Origin: Rhodopseudomonas palustris HaA2
Lineage (GTDB): Bacteria; Pseudomonadota; Alphaproteobacteria; Rhizobiales; Xanthobacteraceae
Assembly (NCBI RefSeq): GCF_000013365.1
Contig: NC_007778.1
Location: 1,736,001-1,800,000, forward strand
Direction of reading: 5' to 3'
Length of the DNA stretch: 64,000 bases
A program made the translations under genes and the position numbers. Of the stretch, positions 28,668-37,581 are shown one piece after another. Each line of letters starts with the position of its first letter. The stretch's first letter is position 1. The notes under the pieces were generated by a model. The model was not told the origin of the DNA. It saw nothing but the letters and a program-made list of their open reading frames with translations, and ran no database searches.

Positions 28668-30545
28668 TCAGCGCCGCCGCCAGATCGTCGCCTGCGCCTG
28701 TTGGTCCGGCAGGTCGTAGCTCGGTCCACGGGCGTAGCGGGTCTGATCGTTCATGGCGTCCAGGATGCCCGCCATTTTCGGATAGGTCCAGCCGACGGCA
28801 GGCAGTTCGTAGCGGCCGGTCGGCGCATCGATGGTCACGATGATGTCGGCGGTCGATCGCGCGATCCTGTCGGCCGTCACCCGGCGAACGTCCTCGCGCG
28901 AGGCGAGGTCCGCGATGAACGGATCGGGCACGAGCCGGTGGCAGCGGCAGTGCTCGCGGATCACCCAGGCGAACAGCTTGCTGGAGCCGAAGGTGGTCAA
29001 CACCGTCACCTCGCGGGCGCCGTCCAGCTCCGCGAGATAGGGACGGACCAGACCGAGATCGGTCGGGCCGCTGTCCGGACGGGGGTGGATCGCGGAGGCG
29101 TAGGCCACCTCCGGAATGGCGTGGCCGACATTGACGACCAGCAGCGACGCCGTGGCGGCGACGGCGACGATGCCGCGCACCCATGGCGACAGCCGTCTCC
29201 GCAACCAGAAGAGCGCCAGTCCGGCGCCGGCACCGGTGCAGATCCACACCGCGAACAGCCAGGTCGACAGGAAGCGACCCTGGTATTGCGGATGGATCAG
29301 CACCCCGATCCACGCCAGCAGGGCGAACAGAAACACCACGCGCGCGCCGGGCGCGAGACGCCGGATGCCGAGCGCCCCGATCACCGCGAAGCCCACAGCG
29401 GGGATCGCCAGCCCGGGTTGGGTATGGAAGCCGTCCGCGAAGACGTGCCAGTAGAACTGAGCACTGTGCGCCAGATCGGTGCTGGGCTGCGGACTGTTGG
29501 CTGGCCCGACGAACCACAGGAAGCGCGACAGCCGGTGCGGCAGCAGGAACGAGATCGCGATCGGCGTGACGTGCCAGTACAGCAGCGCGCGGCCGGGCAC
29601 GCCGAGCGCGGCGTCGATCGCGGCCTTGTGGCGCCACCAGAACAGCGCCCACCACAGGAAGACCAGCGCATAGGCGAGGGTCGTCAGGTTCTCCGGCGGA
29701 TACAGCGACACGGATTTGCCGAACAGCTCCAGCGCCGTCGGGCCGCGCGCGTAGATGAAGCCGACCAGCGCCGCCACCAGCGCGGCGAGGATCAGCAGCG
29801 GTTGCCGGAAGGGGGCTGCGATCGCTGCGCCGACCTTGATCCGGCCGATCGCGCGGGCGACCGCCAGGGTGGCGCGCCAGCGTTCGGACGCGAAGGCGAT
29901 CGCGATCGGCGCCAGCAGCAGGCCCCAGTAATTGCCCTTGTGGAAGAACAGCACGGTGAGCAGCACGGCGAGCAGCCGCCACCGCGCGGCTTTCTCGGGT
30001 TCAGCGGACGCGCGCAGATAGGCCCACAGCGCCGCGGCCGAGAGGCCGGCGCCGAGACCTTCCAGCATCACGTCGGCGCTGATCAGCCGGAACGCCGGGC
30101 TGGCCATGGTCAGGATGCTCGCGACCGCCGCGGCGAACAGGCCCTCCATCCGGCCGGCGAACAGCCGGCGCGCGATCAGCCATGTGAAGGCGATCGTCGC
30201 CACCCAGCCGATCAGGCTCGGCACGATGCCGAGGCGAACATCGATGCCGCCGATCAGCAGCACGACGCTCAGCACCAGCCCGTGGAACGGCGGCCAGACC
30301 TTGGCCTTTTCCAGCTCGGAGAAGAACCACGCGGGATCGAGCTGCCGCATCGCGAGCGCAAGGTCGAGGCCGAAGCTGTAGTGCGAATTGCGGTCGTGGT
30401 AGAAATAGCGCCACAGCAGATCCGGCGCGCGATAATAGTCGGCGAACATCGCCCCCGCGATGGCGATCGCCGCGCCCAGCACGACGAGGAAGGCGAACAG
30501 GTCGAGCGCGCTGCGGCCGGCGGAATGCGGGTCTGGTCTCAGCAT
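28668..30545 (-). CDS. Polytopic membrane protein, glycosyltransferase family 39-like
   Basis: A 625-residue protein with roughly a dozen hydrophobic segments. The first extracytoplasmic loop after helix 1 holds an acidic stretch (FADYYRAPDLLW), and the C-terminal 150 residues are soluble. This layout resembles GT-C fold enzymes (PMT/ArnT) that transfer sugars from a polyprenyl carrier on the outer face of the membrane, but no motif is decisive. It faces the rml operon, so a role in glycan decoration is a reasonable guess only. Confidence 0.65.
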   Translation of the reverse strand: MLRPDPHSAGRSALDLFAFLVVLGAAIAIAGAMFADYYRAPDLLWRYFYHDRNSHYSFGLDLALAMRQLDPAWFFSELEKAKVWPPFHGLVLSVVLLIGGIDVRLGIVPSLIGWVATIAFTWLIARRLFAGRMEGLFAAAVASILTMASPAFRLISADVMLEGLGAGLSAAALWAYLRASAEPEKAARWRLLAVLLTVLFFHKGNYWGLLLAPIAIAFASERWRATLAVARAIGRIKVGAAIAAPFRQPLLILAALVAALVGFIYARGPTALELFGKSVSLYPPENLTTLAYALVFLWWALFWWRHKAAIDAALGVPGRALLYWHVTPIAISFLLPHRLSRFLWFVGPANSPQPSTDLAHSAQFYWHVFADGFHTQPGLAIPAVGFAVIGALGIRRLAPGARVVFLFALLAWIGVLIHPQYQGRFLSTWLFAVWICTGAGAGLALFWLRRRLSPWVRGIVAVAATASLLVVNVGHAIPEVAYASAIHPRPDSGPTDLGLVRPYLAELDGAREVTVLTTFGSSKLFAWVIREHCRCHRLVPDPFIADLASREDVRRVTADRIARSTADIIVTIDAPTGRYELPAVGWTYPKMAGILDAMNDQTRYARGPSYDLPDQQAQATIWRRR

Positions 30546-30573
30546 CTCGGTTCGCCTCGCGCCGCCGCCCTGT

Positions 30574-31155
30574 TCAAGGTTTGCCGCTGTCGGCCGGATC
30601 GGTGAACAGGCCCGAAAACACGATTCCGATGAAGATCGAGATCATCGCGGCGCTGATGGCGTTCATCGAGAACAGCGCGGCGTAGGCGTCGGGCTGGTAG
30701 GCGTGCGGCGGCGCGCCGTAGCGATCGTGCAGAAAGAAATAAGCGGCCACCGGCAAGCCGGCCAAGGGCAGCATCAGCAGCCGCTCGCTGCGGCGGAACA
30801 GCAGGCTGGACAGCGTCGCGCAGGGCAGCAGAAACAGTTCGATCCCCGACGGCACGCCGAGCAGCCAGGTGCAGAACACGGTATTGCCGGTCGCGGTCAG
30901 CGACAGCGCAATCCGCCCGAGCAGCGAATGGGTACGGGCGAGGGCGGGAACGAGCGCGAACAACGGAAACGACAGCAGCGTCAGCAGCAGCCACGGCATT
31001 CCGCCCGTGCCCGCGACGACCGCGACATAGATCGGATAGAACGGCGTATTGCCGGCCAGCACCAGCGCGACCAGATTGCCGGTCGCCGCGAGCGGGTCGG
31101 GATTGGCGGCGTAGTCGGCGAGCCAGGTTCGCGTTCGGTTCAGGGTAGAAAGCAT
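30574..31155 (-). CDS. Uncharacterised multi-pass membrane protein
   Basis: A 193-residue protein with about six hydrophobic segments and almost no soluble parts. I do not recognise it. It is 28 bp upstream of the GT39-like gene on the same strand and is probably co-transcribed with it. The overlapping frame 30539-31165 is arginine-rich without pattern and was rejected. Confidence 0.6.
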   Translation of the reverse strand: MLSTLNRTRTWLADYAANPDPLAATGNLVALVLAGNTPFYPIYVAVVAGTGGMPWLLLTLLSFPLFALVPALARTHSLLGRIALSLTATGNTVFCTWLLGVPSGIELFLLPCATLSSLLFRRSERLLMLPLAGLPVAAYFFLHDRYGAPPHAYQPDAYAALFSMNAISAAMISIFIGIVFSGLFTDPADSGKP

Positions 31156-31328
31156 CGAGGCTCACGAATCGGAGACGCGGATCGGCTCGGCCAGCAATTC
31201 TAGTCCGGAACGATCAGCTCAGGAAAGTGCCGGAGCGTCGGCCGCTGTCGGCGTCTACGACGCGCTGGGCACGCGCGGCGCGCGCCTTCCGGTCGTCGGT
31301 CGACGATCCCGGAAGGCGAAAACGCTTG

Positions 31329-31745
31329 TCATGCCGCGGGCGCCTGACCGGATGCCGTGCGCGCGGCGAACACGTCCCTGGCTGCGAACAGGCCGTTCAG
31401 CGCCGCCGGGAATCCGGCATAGACCGCCATCTGCATGATGATCTCGATGATCTCGGCGCGGCTGAGGCCGACATTCAGCCCGGCCTCGATATGGACCTTG
31501 AGCTGCGGCGTGGCGTTGCCCATCGCGGTCAGGGCGGCGATGGTCGCGATCTCGCGGGCGCGCAGGTCGAGGCCGGGGCGGCTGTAGATGTCGCCGAACG
31601 GAAACTCGATCACATAGCGGGCGAAATCCGGCGCGATCTCGGCCAGCGAATCGATCACCTTGTGGCCGGCGTCGCCGTCAATCGCCGCGAGCGCGCGCAG
31701 CCCGCGCGCGTACCTTTCGTGCTGGTCGGTTGTGAGTTGCGTCAT
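31329..31745 (-). CDS. Carboxymuconolactone decarboxylase/AhpD-like protein
   Basis: A 138-residue all-helical protein. PGLDLRAREIATIAALTAMG and LKVHIEAGLNVGLSRAEIIEIIMQ are CMD-family motifs. There is no CxxC pair, so the AhpD-type peroxidase mechanism is unlikely and the enzyme role is open. Start ATG 31745 was chosen because conserved sequence begins shortly after it. The first 68 bp overlap the 3' end of the MerR-family gene, so it is probably co-transcribed with and controlled by that regulator. Confidence 0.85.
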   Translation of the reverse strand: MTQLTTDQHERYARGLRALAAIDGDAGHKVIDSLAEIAPDFARYVIEFPFGDIYSRPGLDLRAREIATIAALTAMGNATPQLKVHIEAGLNVGLSRAEIIEIIMQMAVYAGFPAALNGLFAARDVFAARTASGQAPAA

Positions 31746-32112
31746 CGTCCGTCTCCACCTTGCTGGCGCCGGCGGCATAGCCGGCGATCTTGGTGTCGAG
31801 GACGGTCAGGCAGGCTTTGAGTTCGGCGACATGCGCCTGCACCTTGTCGCGGTGCTGCTGCAGCAGGACGCGTCGGGCGTCCTCCGTCGCAGCCCCGCGG
31901 GCGCGTAGTTTCGCGTAGCGCAGCATGTCCCGGATCGGCATCCCGGTGGTCTTGAGGCGACCGAGAAACGCGATCCAGACCAGGATCGAGGCGTCGTAGT
32001 CACGCTGGCCCGACGCATCGCGCGAGGCGCGGGGCAACAGCCCGATCCGCTCGTAATAGCGCAGCGTATGGGCGGTCAGCCCGGTTCGCCTAGCGAGGTC
32101 GCCGATCTTCAT
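31678..32112 (-). CDS. MerR-family transcriptional regulator
   Basis: A 144-residue regulator. The N-terminal winged helix is KIGDLARRTGLTAHTLRYYERIGLLP; a coiled coil spans about residues 75-115. No cysteines are present in the effector region, so it is not a metal sensor of the MerR/CueR type. The 3' end overlaps the CMD-like gene by 68 bp. A MerR-type promoter with a central dyad lies 29-59 bp upstream, which suggests autoregulation. Confidence 0.88.
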   Translation of the reverse strand: MKIGDLARRTGLTAHTLRYYERIGLLPRASRDASGQRDYDASILVWIAFLGRLKTTGMPIRDMLRYAKLRARGAATEDARRVLLQQHRDKVQAHVAELKACLTVLDTKIAGYAAGASKVETDDDATHNRPARKVRARAARARGD

Positions 32113-32140
32113 GGCCTGCTCTGTCCGTCACGACGCCCTG

Positions 32141-32171
32141 TTGCTACAGGTTAGAGCGCGCTCGAAGTCAA
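32141..32171 (-). promoter_or_regulatory. MerR-type promoter/operator of the merR-CMD operon
   Basis: On the minus strand, TTGACT (32166-32171) is followed after 19 bp by TAGCAA (32141-32146). The spacer contains the 16-bp dyad TTCGAGCGCGCTCTAA (32151-32166), which is symmetric except for one base. A long spacer with a dyad between the -35 and -10 boxes is the hallmark of MerR-family promoters. Confidence 0.7.
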
Positions 32172-32215
32172 GCGCAAATCGGGACGGTAGAGGATGGGCG
32201 CCCCCGGCCGGCGGC

Positions 32216-32914
32216 TCAAACCTCGAGCCACTCCTTGCGCACCGCGGCGTTGTCCTTGAGGTCGGCGGGGCTGCCCTCGAACACGATCTGGCCGTGGCCC
32301 ATGACGTAGACCCGGTGCGAGATCCGCATGGCGATCGACAGCTTCTGCTCGACCAGCAGGATGGCGACGCCGCGGCGGGCGATTTCGGCGATCAGATCGC
32401 CGACCTGCTGGACGATGATCGGCGCCAGCCCTTCGGTCGGCTCGTCGATCATCACCAGTTCGGGGTCGCCCATCAGCGTCCGGCAGATCGTCAGCATCTG
32501 CTTCTCGCCGCCGGACAGCACACCGGCTGGCGTGTCGGCGCGCTCCTTCAGGTTCGAGAACATGTCGAGCATGTCGTCGAGCCGCCATTTGCCAGGGTTG
32601 CGCGGATTCTTGACGCCGAGCATCAGGTTCTGCCGGACCGTCAGGCCCGGGAAGATATCGCGATGCTCGGGCACGTAGCCGAGGCCGAGATGCGCGATCT
32701 TGTGGCTCGGCAGGCCGGCGATGTTCTTGCCCTTGAAATTGATCGTGCCGTGCGGCGGCACCTCGCCCATGATCGCCTTGACGGTGGTGGAGCGGCCGAC
32801 GCCGTTGCGGCCGAGCAGGCTGACCACTTCGCCGGCGTCGATATGCATGTCGACGCCCTGCAGAATGTGGCTCTTGCCGTAGTAAGCGTGCAGATCCTTG
32901 ACCTCGAGCATCAT
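32216..32914 (-). CDS. LIV-type ABC transporter ATPase, LivF family (system 2), Arg in Walker A
   Basis: A 232-residue LivF ATPase: signature LSGGEKQ, Walker B LVMIDEPTEGLAPI, and VEQKL at the switch position. The P-loop reads GRNGVGRSTT, with Arg41 (codon at 32792-32794) in place of the invariant lysine that binds the ATP phosphates. The other LivF proteins of the window have lysine. The start codon overlaps the livG stop by one base (TGATG). It is the last gene of operon 2. Confidence 0.92.
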   Translation of the reverse strand: MMLEVKDLHAYYGKSHILQGVDMHIDAGEVVSLLGRNGVGRSTTVKAIMGEVPPHGTINFKGKNIAGLPSHKIAHLGLGYVPEHRDIFPGLTVRQNLMLGVKNPRNPGKWRLDDMLDMFSNLKERADTPAGVLSGGEKQMLTICRTLMGDPELVMIDEPTEGLAPIIVQQVGDLIAEIARRGVAILLVEQKLSIAMRISHRVYVMGHGQIVFEGSPADLKDNAAVRKEWLEV

Positions 32915-33663
32915 CAGGCCGCCTCCTCACCGAGATAGGCTTCCTTGACTTTCGGGTTGCCGCGGATTTCCTCCGGCGTGCCCGACGCGATCACCTGGCC
33001 GTAGACCAGCACCGAAATGCGATCGGCGAGGCCGAACACCACGCTCATGTCGTGTTCGACGATCAGCAGCGTGCGGCCCTCGGTCAGTCGGCGAATCAGC
33101 GCCACCGCGCGCTCGGTCTCGGCATGGCTCATGCCGGCGGTCGGCTCGTCCAGCAGGATCACATTGGCGCCGCCGGCGATGGTGATGCCGATCTCCAGCG
33201 CGCGCTGCTCGGCATAGGTGAGAAGGCCCGCCGGGATGTCGCGCCGTGAGGTCAGATGGATGTCTTCGAGGACCTGCGCGGTGCGCTCGCGCACCTCGGG
33301 CAGATTGTCGACGTTCTTCCAGAACGAATAGCGATGGCCGGTCGCCCACAGCACGGCGCAGCGCAAATTTTCCCACACCGTCATGTTGGCGAACACGTTG
33401 GTGACCTGGAACGAGCGCGACAGTCCGCGGCGGTTGATCTGGAACGGGCGCAGGCCGGAGATTTCCTCGCCGCGCAGCAGGATGCGGCCGGAGGTCGGCT
33501 TCATATAGCCGCTGATCAGGTTGAACGTGGTGGATTTGCCGGCGCCGTTCGGTCCGATCAGCGCGTGGCGTTCGCCCTGGGCGATGCTGAGCGTGATGTT
33601 CTGGATCACCTTGGTGATGCCGAAGCTCTTCTCGACGCCGTGCAGTTCGATGGCGTTGCTCAT
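32914..33663 (-). CDS. LIV-type ABC transporter ATPase, LivG family (system 2)
   Basis: A 249-residue ATPase: Walker A GPNGAGKST, signature LTYAEQRALEIG (variant common in LivG), Walker B VILLDEPTAGM, switch histidine VEHDM. ATG 33663 overlaps the livM stop (ATGA), which supports it over the upstream in-frame codon at 33741. Confidence 0.93.
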   Translation of the reverse strand: MSNAIELHGVEKSFGITKVIQNITLSIAQGERHALIGPNGAGKSTTFNLISGYMKPTSGRILLRGEEISGLRPFQINRRGLSRSFQVTNVFANMTVWENLRCAVLWATGHRYSFWKNVDNLPEVRERTAQVLEDIHLTSRRDIPAGLLTYAEQRALEIGITIAGGANVILLDEPTAGMSHAETERAVALIRRLTEGRTLLIVEHDMSVVFGLADRISVLVYGQVIASGTPEEIRGNPKVKEAYLGEEAA

Positions 33664-34961
33664 AGGGCATGCACCTTGGCGCGGGCGGCGGTGAGGGTCT
33701 CGTCCCAGGTCTGGCCGACGCGGGCCCAGGCCATCCGGCACAGCCAGAAGCCGCCCACGATCAGCGCCGCGGAGATCGCCCAGGTCAGCGGGCTCGCCGC
33801 GTCGAACGGGATGCCGAACGCCTTGCGGTAGGGATCCTCGTGGGGATTGACGGTGTAGTGCACGATGGTCTCGATCATCAGCATCAGCCCGGTGACCAGC
33901 GCCAGCGTCGGCAGCGCGGCGATGAGATAGCTCGGCAGCATCCGCGACAGCATGCCGGCACGGATCAGCGGCCGGTGCATCATCAACAGGCCTGTGATGC
34001 CGCCGGGCGCGTACAGCACCACGGCGATGAAGAACAGGCCGAAATACAATTGCCAGACCTGGGTGAGGTCGGACAGGCCTAGCGACAGGATGGTGACGAA
34101 GATCGCCCCGACGATCGGGCCGATGAAGAAGCCGATGCCGCCGATATAGGCCGCGAACAGCACGGTGCCGGACTGCACCGCGCCGAGATAGGCCGAGTTG
34201 GCGATCTCGAAATTGATCGCGGCGAGCGCGCCGGCGATGCCGGCGAAGAACCCCGCAAAGCAGAACGCCAGATAGCGCACGACGTGTGGGTCGTAGCCGA
34301 CGAACTGCACGCGCTCAGGATTGTCGCGGACCGCGTTGCACATCCGGCCGAGCGGCGTCCGGGTCAGCGCGTACATCGCGATGATCGCGATCAGCGTCCA
34401 GGCGGCGACCAGATAATAGATCTGGATCTGCGGCCCGAAGGACAGCCCGAACACCTTGAACAGCTTGGTGCGGTTGGCCGAGATGCCGGCCTCGCCGCCG
34501 AAGAAGGTGCGCAGGATCAGCGCCGAGGAGGCGACCAGTTCGGCGAGGCCGAGCGAGATCATCGCGAACGCGGTGCCCGAGCGCTGCGTCATCACCCAGC
34601 CGATCAGGGCCGCGAGGAACAGCCCCGCCATGCCGCCGATCAGCGGCACCAGCGGCAGCGGGATCGCCCATTTGTTGGCGCCGAGCAGATTGATGGCGTG
34701 GATCGCCAGGAAGCCGCCGAGGCCGTAATACACCGCGTGGCCGAACGACAGCATGCCGGTCTGGCCGAGCAGGATGTTGTAGGACAAGGCGAAGATGATC
34801 GAGATGCCGACCAGGCTGAAGGTCGTCAGCGATCCGCCGGATGAGAAGATCTGCGGCAGCAGCAGCAGCGTCAGCGCTGTGGCGATCCAGACCCCGTAGA
34901 ATTTGAGGCGATCGGACAGCGCCGGTCGCGGCGGCGCGACGCGGGAAGCGAGGTCGGTCAT
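33660..34961 (-). CDS. LIV-type ABC permease, LivM family (system 2)
   Basis: A 433-residue permease, about 80 residues longer than system 1. SYNILLGQTGMLSFGHAVYYG is the LivM signature, and the coupling region is LGRMCNAVRDNPERVQFVGYD. The extra length is a C-terminal pair of helices with a loop (about residues 330-415), seen in some LivM proteins for aromatic or other organic acids. The start overlaps the livH stop by four bases and the end overlaps the livG start. Confidence 0.93.
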   Translation of the reverse strand: MTDLASRVAPPRPALSDRLKFYGVWIATALTLLLLPQIFSSGGSLTTFSLVGISIIFALSYNILLGQTGMLSFGHAVYYGLGGFLAIHAINLLGANKWAIPLPLVPLIGGMAGLFLAALIGWVMTQRSGTAFAMISLGLAELVASSALILRTFFGGEAGISANRTKLFKVFGLSFGPQIQIYYLVAAWTLIAIIAMYALTRTPLGRMCNAVRDNPERVQFVGYDPHVVRYLAFCFAGFFAGIAGALAAINFEIANSAYLGAVQSGTVLFAAYIGGIGFFIGPIVGAIFVTILSLGLSDLTQVWQLYFGLFFIAVVLYAPGGITGLLMMHRPLIRAGMLSRMLPSYLIAALPTLALVTGLMLMIETIVHYTVNPHEDPYRKAFGIPFDAASPLTWAISAALIVGGFWLCRMAWARVGQTWDETLTAARAKVHAL

Positions 34962-35905
34962 GTTTCGCGGGTTCCCAACAGCCCCATCGGCCGGAAGATC
35001 AGGATCAGCACGAGCAGCAGATACGGCATGATCGGCGCGATCTGCGCGATCGTCACGTTCCAGATGTCGCTGAGCCAGGATTGCGCCAGGTCGGGTCCGA
35101 GCGGCCCGAACACCGAGGCGAGCGAGCCGTTGACCGACACGGCGAAGGTCTGCACCAGCCCGATCAGCAGCGAGGCGATGAAGGCGCCCGGCAGCGAGCC
35201 GAGGCCGCCGACCACGACGACGACGAACAGGATCGGGCCGAGCATCGCCGCCATGTTAGACTGCGTCACCAGCGACGGGCCGGCGATCACGCCGGCGACG
35301 GCGGCGAGCGCGGTGCCGACGCCGAACACCAGCATGAAGATGCGTTCGACGTTGTGGCCGAGATGACCGACCATATGCGGATGCGTCAGCGCCGCCTGTA
35401 CGATCAGGCCGATCCGCGTGCGCTTCAGCACCAGCAACAGGCCGATGAAGATCACGATCGAGATCGCCAGCATGAACATCTTGTAGGCGGGGTAGTTGGT
35501 CGAAAAGATCGTGAAGGCCGGAAAGTCGAGCAGGGCCGGTGGGCGGAAATCGACCGGGACCTTGCCCCAGATGATCGATACGATCTCCTCGATCGCGAAC
35601 GCCAGGCCGAAGGTGAACAGCAACTCCGCGACATGGCCGTTGCGATGGACGCGGCGCAGGCCGAAGCGTTCGACCGCGGCGCCGATCGCGCCCGCCAGCA
35701 GCGGCGCGAAGATCAGCGCCGGCCAGAACCCGAACCAGCGGCTGATCTGGAAGCCGAAGAACGCGCCGAGCATGTAGAAGCTGGCATGGGCGAAGTTCAG
35801 CACGCCGAGCATGCTGAAGATGACGGTGAGCCCACTCGCCATCAGGAACAGCAGCATCCCGTACAGGACGCCGTTGAGGGTGGAAATGACGACCAGCTCG
35901 AGCAC
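34958..35905 (-). CDS. LIV-type ABC permease, LivH family (system 2)
   Basis: A 315-residue permease with NGVLYGMLLFLMASGLTVIFSMLGVLNFAHASFYMLG near the N-terminus, the LivH pattern, and GLIVQAALTHPHMVGHLGHN as coupling region. It follows the binding-protein gene, from which it is separated by two repeats. Confidence 0.93.
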   Translation of the reverse strand: MLELVVISTLNGVLYGMLLFLMASGLTVIFSMLGVLNFAHASFYMLGAFFGFQISRWFGFWPALIFAPLLAGAIGAAVERFGLRRVHRNGHVAELLFTFGLAFAIEEIVSIIWGKVPVDFRPPALLDFPAFTIFSTNYPAYKMFMLAISIVIFIGLLLVLKRTRIGLIVQAALTHPHMVGHLGHNVERIFMLVFGVGTALAAVAGVIAGPSLVTQSNMAAMLGPILFVVVVVGGLGSLPGAFIASLLIGLVQTFAVSVNGSLASVFGPLGPDLAQSWLSDIWNVTIAQIAPIMPYLLLVLILIFRPMGLLGTRET

Positions 35906-35941
35906 GTGTCTGCCTGCAACTGAGGGGAGGGCCTGCGATCA

Positions 35942-36003
35942 CCTCTCCCCGCGCGCGGGGAGAGGTCGGATCAGCGCGAAGCGATGATCCGGGTGAGGGG
36001 GCG
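35942..36003 (+). repeat. CTCTCCCC palindromic repeat between livH and binding-protein gene of system 2
   Basis: A complete unit with perfect first hairpin and the GGGTGAGGGGGCG end. It lies between the binding-protein gene and livH of operon 2, paired with an inverted, shorter unit at 36047. Confidence 0.9.
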
Positions 36004-36046
36004 TCTCGACAGAACGCGGAGCCCGCGTCTTGTGGAGGCGACCCGT

Positions 36047-36080
36047 CACCCCAGCCCTCTCCCCGCAAGCGGGGAGAGGG
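36047..36080 (-). repeat. CTCTCCCC palindromic repeat, partial inverted unit
   Basis: It keeps only CACCCC and the hairpin CCTCTCCCCGC/GCGGGGAGAGG; the middle dyad is missing. It starts 23 bp after the stop codon of the binding-protein gene in the transcribed direction. Confidence 0.85.
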
Positions 36081-36102
36081 GGGAGCAGCGCTTCAAACGT
36101 TG

Positions 36103-37332
36103 TTACGGCCGGTCCATCTTGCAGGTGGTCGGCAGCATGGTCTGGGCGGTGTCGATCTTGGCGACCTGCTTCCAGCCCCAGCCGGTCTTCTCTTCGTCGA
36201 ACTGGCCCGCCGGGATGTCGCCGAACGACGAGACGTAGATCGGCTGGAAGAACTGGTGGTCGTCCTTCCGCATTTCACCCTGGCCGCCGTTGAACACTTC
36301 GAACTTCATGCCCTCGAGCGCCTGAGCGACCTTGACCGGATCGACCGACTTGGCCTTATCGGCCGCGGCGGCGAACATCCGCATTTCGTTGACGGCGCGC
36401 GGGTACCACAGGCTCAGGTCGACCTTGGCGCGGAACGCCTTTTCGAAGTCCTGCGATTCCTTGTGGGCGACGTTGGCGAAGCCTTCGGTGATCTGGAACA
36501 CCTGGTGGTTGAGGCCGGTCTGCTTGATCGCAGTCGGGCCGCCGGCGCCGCCGGCGTAATAGGTGTACCAGCTCACCTTGAGGCCGGCATCGGCGGCGGC
36601 CTTGAGCAGCAGCGCGATGTCCTGGCCCCAATTGCCGGTCACCACGGTGTCGGCGCCGGACGCCTTGATCTTGGCGATGTAGGGGGCGAAGTCGGTGATC
36701 TTCAGCAGCGGATGCAGTTCGTCGCCGACGATCTGGATGTCCGAGCGCTTCTTGGACAGCATCGCCCGGGCGGTGGTGCGGACCGACTGGCCGAACGAAT
36801 AGTCCTGATTGATCAGATAGACTTTCTTGATCGAAGGCTGATCCTTCATGTAGTTGGTCAGCGCTTCCATCTTGATGTCGGAATTCGCGTCCCAGCGGAA
36901 GTGCCAGAAGCTGCACTTTTCGTTGGTCAGCACCGGGTCGACCGCGGCGTAATTGAAGTACAGCACTTCCTTGCCGGGGTTGCGCTCGTTGTATTTGGTG
37001 ACGAAGTCCGCCAGCGCGCCGGCGACCGAGGAACCGTTGCCCTGGGTGATGTAGCGGACGCCGGAATCGATCGCCTTCTGCGCCTGGATCAGGCTTTCCT
37101 GCGGGTTGGTCTTGTTGTCGAGCGGAACGATCTCGACCTTCTTGCCGAGAATGCCGCCCTTGGCGTTGAGCTCGTCGGCGAGATACTGGAAGGTCTTGAG
37201 GCCGCCTTCGCCGACGCTGGCGCCGCCGCCGGACAGCGGATCGATATAGCCGATCTTGACGGTTTCCTGGGCCAGCGCCGCGGAGCCGAACATCGGCAGC
37301 GCAATCACCATGGCAGCGATCAATCTTTTCAT
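36103..37332 (-). CDS. LIV-type periplasmic substrate-binding protein (system 2)
   Basis: A 409-residue protein with a signal peptide (MKRLIAAMVIALPMF, likely cleavage after ALA) and mature start ETVKIGYIDPLSGGGASVG, the LivK-like first strand. FYGP-type ligands of leucine binders are not conserved, and the protein resembles binders in clusters for aromatic or aliphatic acids; the ligand is unknown. It is the first gene of operon 2. The 249-bp upstream interval to the CoA-transferase gene, on the same strand, probably holds the promoter. Confidence 0.92.
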   Translation of the reverse strand: MKRLIAAMVIALPMFGSAALAQETVKIGYIDPLSGGGASVGEGGLKTFQYLADELNAKGGILGKKVEIVPLDNKTNPQESLIQAQKAIDSGVRYITQGNGSSVAGALADFVTKYNERNPGKEVLYFNYAAVDPVLTNEKCSFWHFRWDANSDIKMEALTNYMKDQPSIKKVYLINQDYSFGQSVRTTARAMLSKKRSDIQIVGDELHPLLKITDFAPYIAKIKASGADTVVTGNWGQDIALLLKAAADAGLKVSWYTYYAGGAGGPTAIKQTGLNHQVFQITEGFANVAHKESQDFEKAFRAKVDLSLWYPRAVNEMRMFAAAADKAKSVDPVKVAQALEGMKFEVFNGGQGEMRKDDHQFFQPIYVSSFGDIPAGQFDEEKTGWGWKQVAKIDTAQTMLPTTCKMDRP

Positions 37333-37581
37333 TCTGTTTCTCCCTAAATCCCCTGAGGGGCTTCTTGATCTTGCAAGGGTGTTAGCGCAGATCGGTCGGA
37401 AGTTTCAACCCGCCGATTGCGCTTCTGCAAAAATGATACTGTCGGGGCGCCGCATTCCAGCAAGATCGCCTTCGTCGCACGAGACTTGTCCGGATGTCGG
37501 ACGCGGCGTTTCCACCTTGTCGTGCCTGCACGGGCGGGCGGGACGCGGCTGTCGCCGTCGTATCGAGGTATGGAGGGCGGT

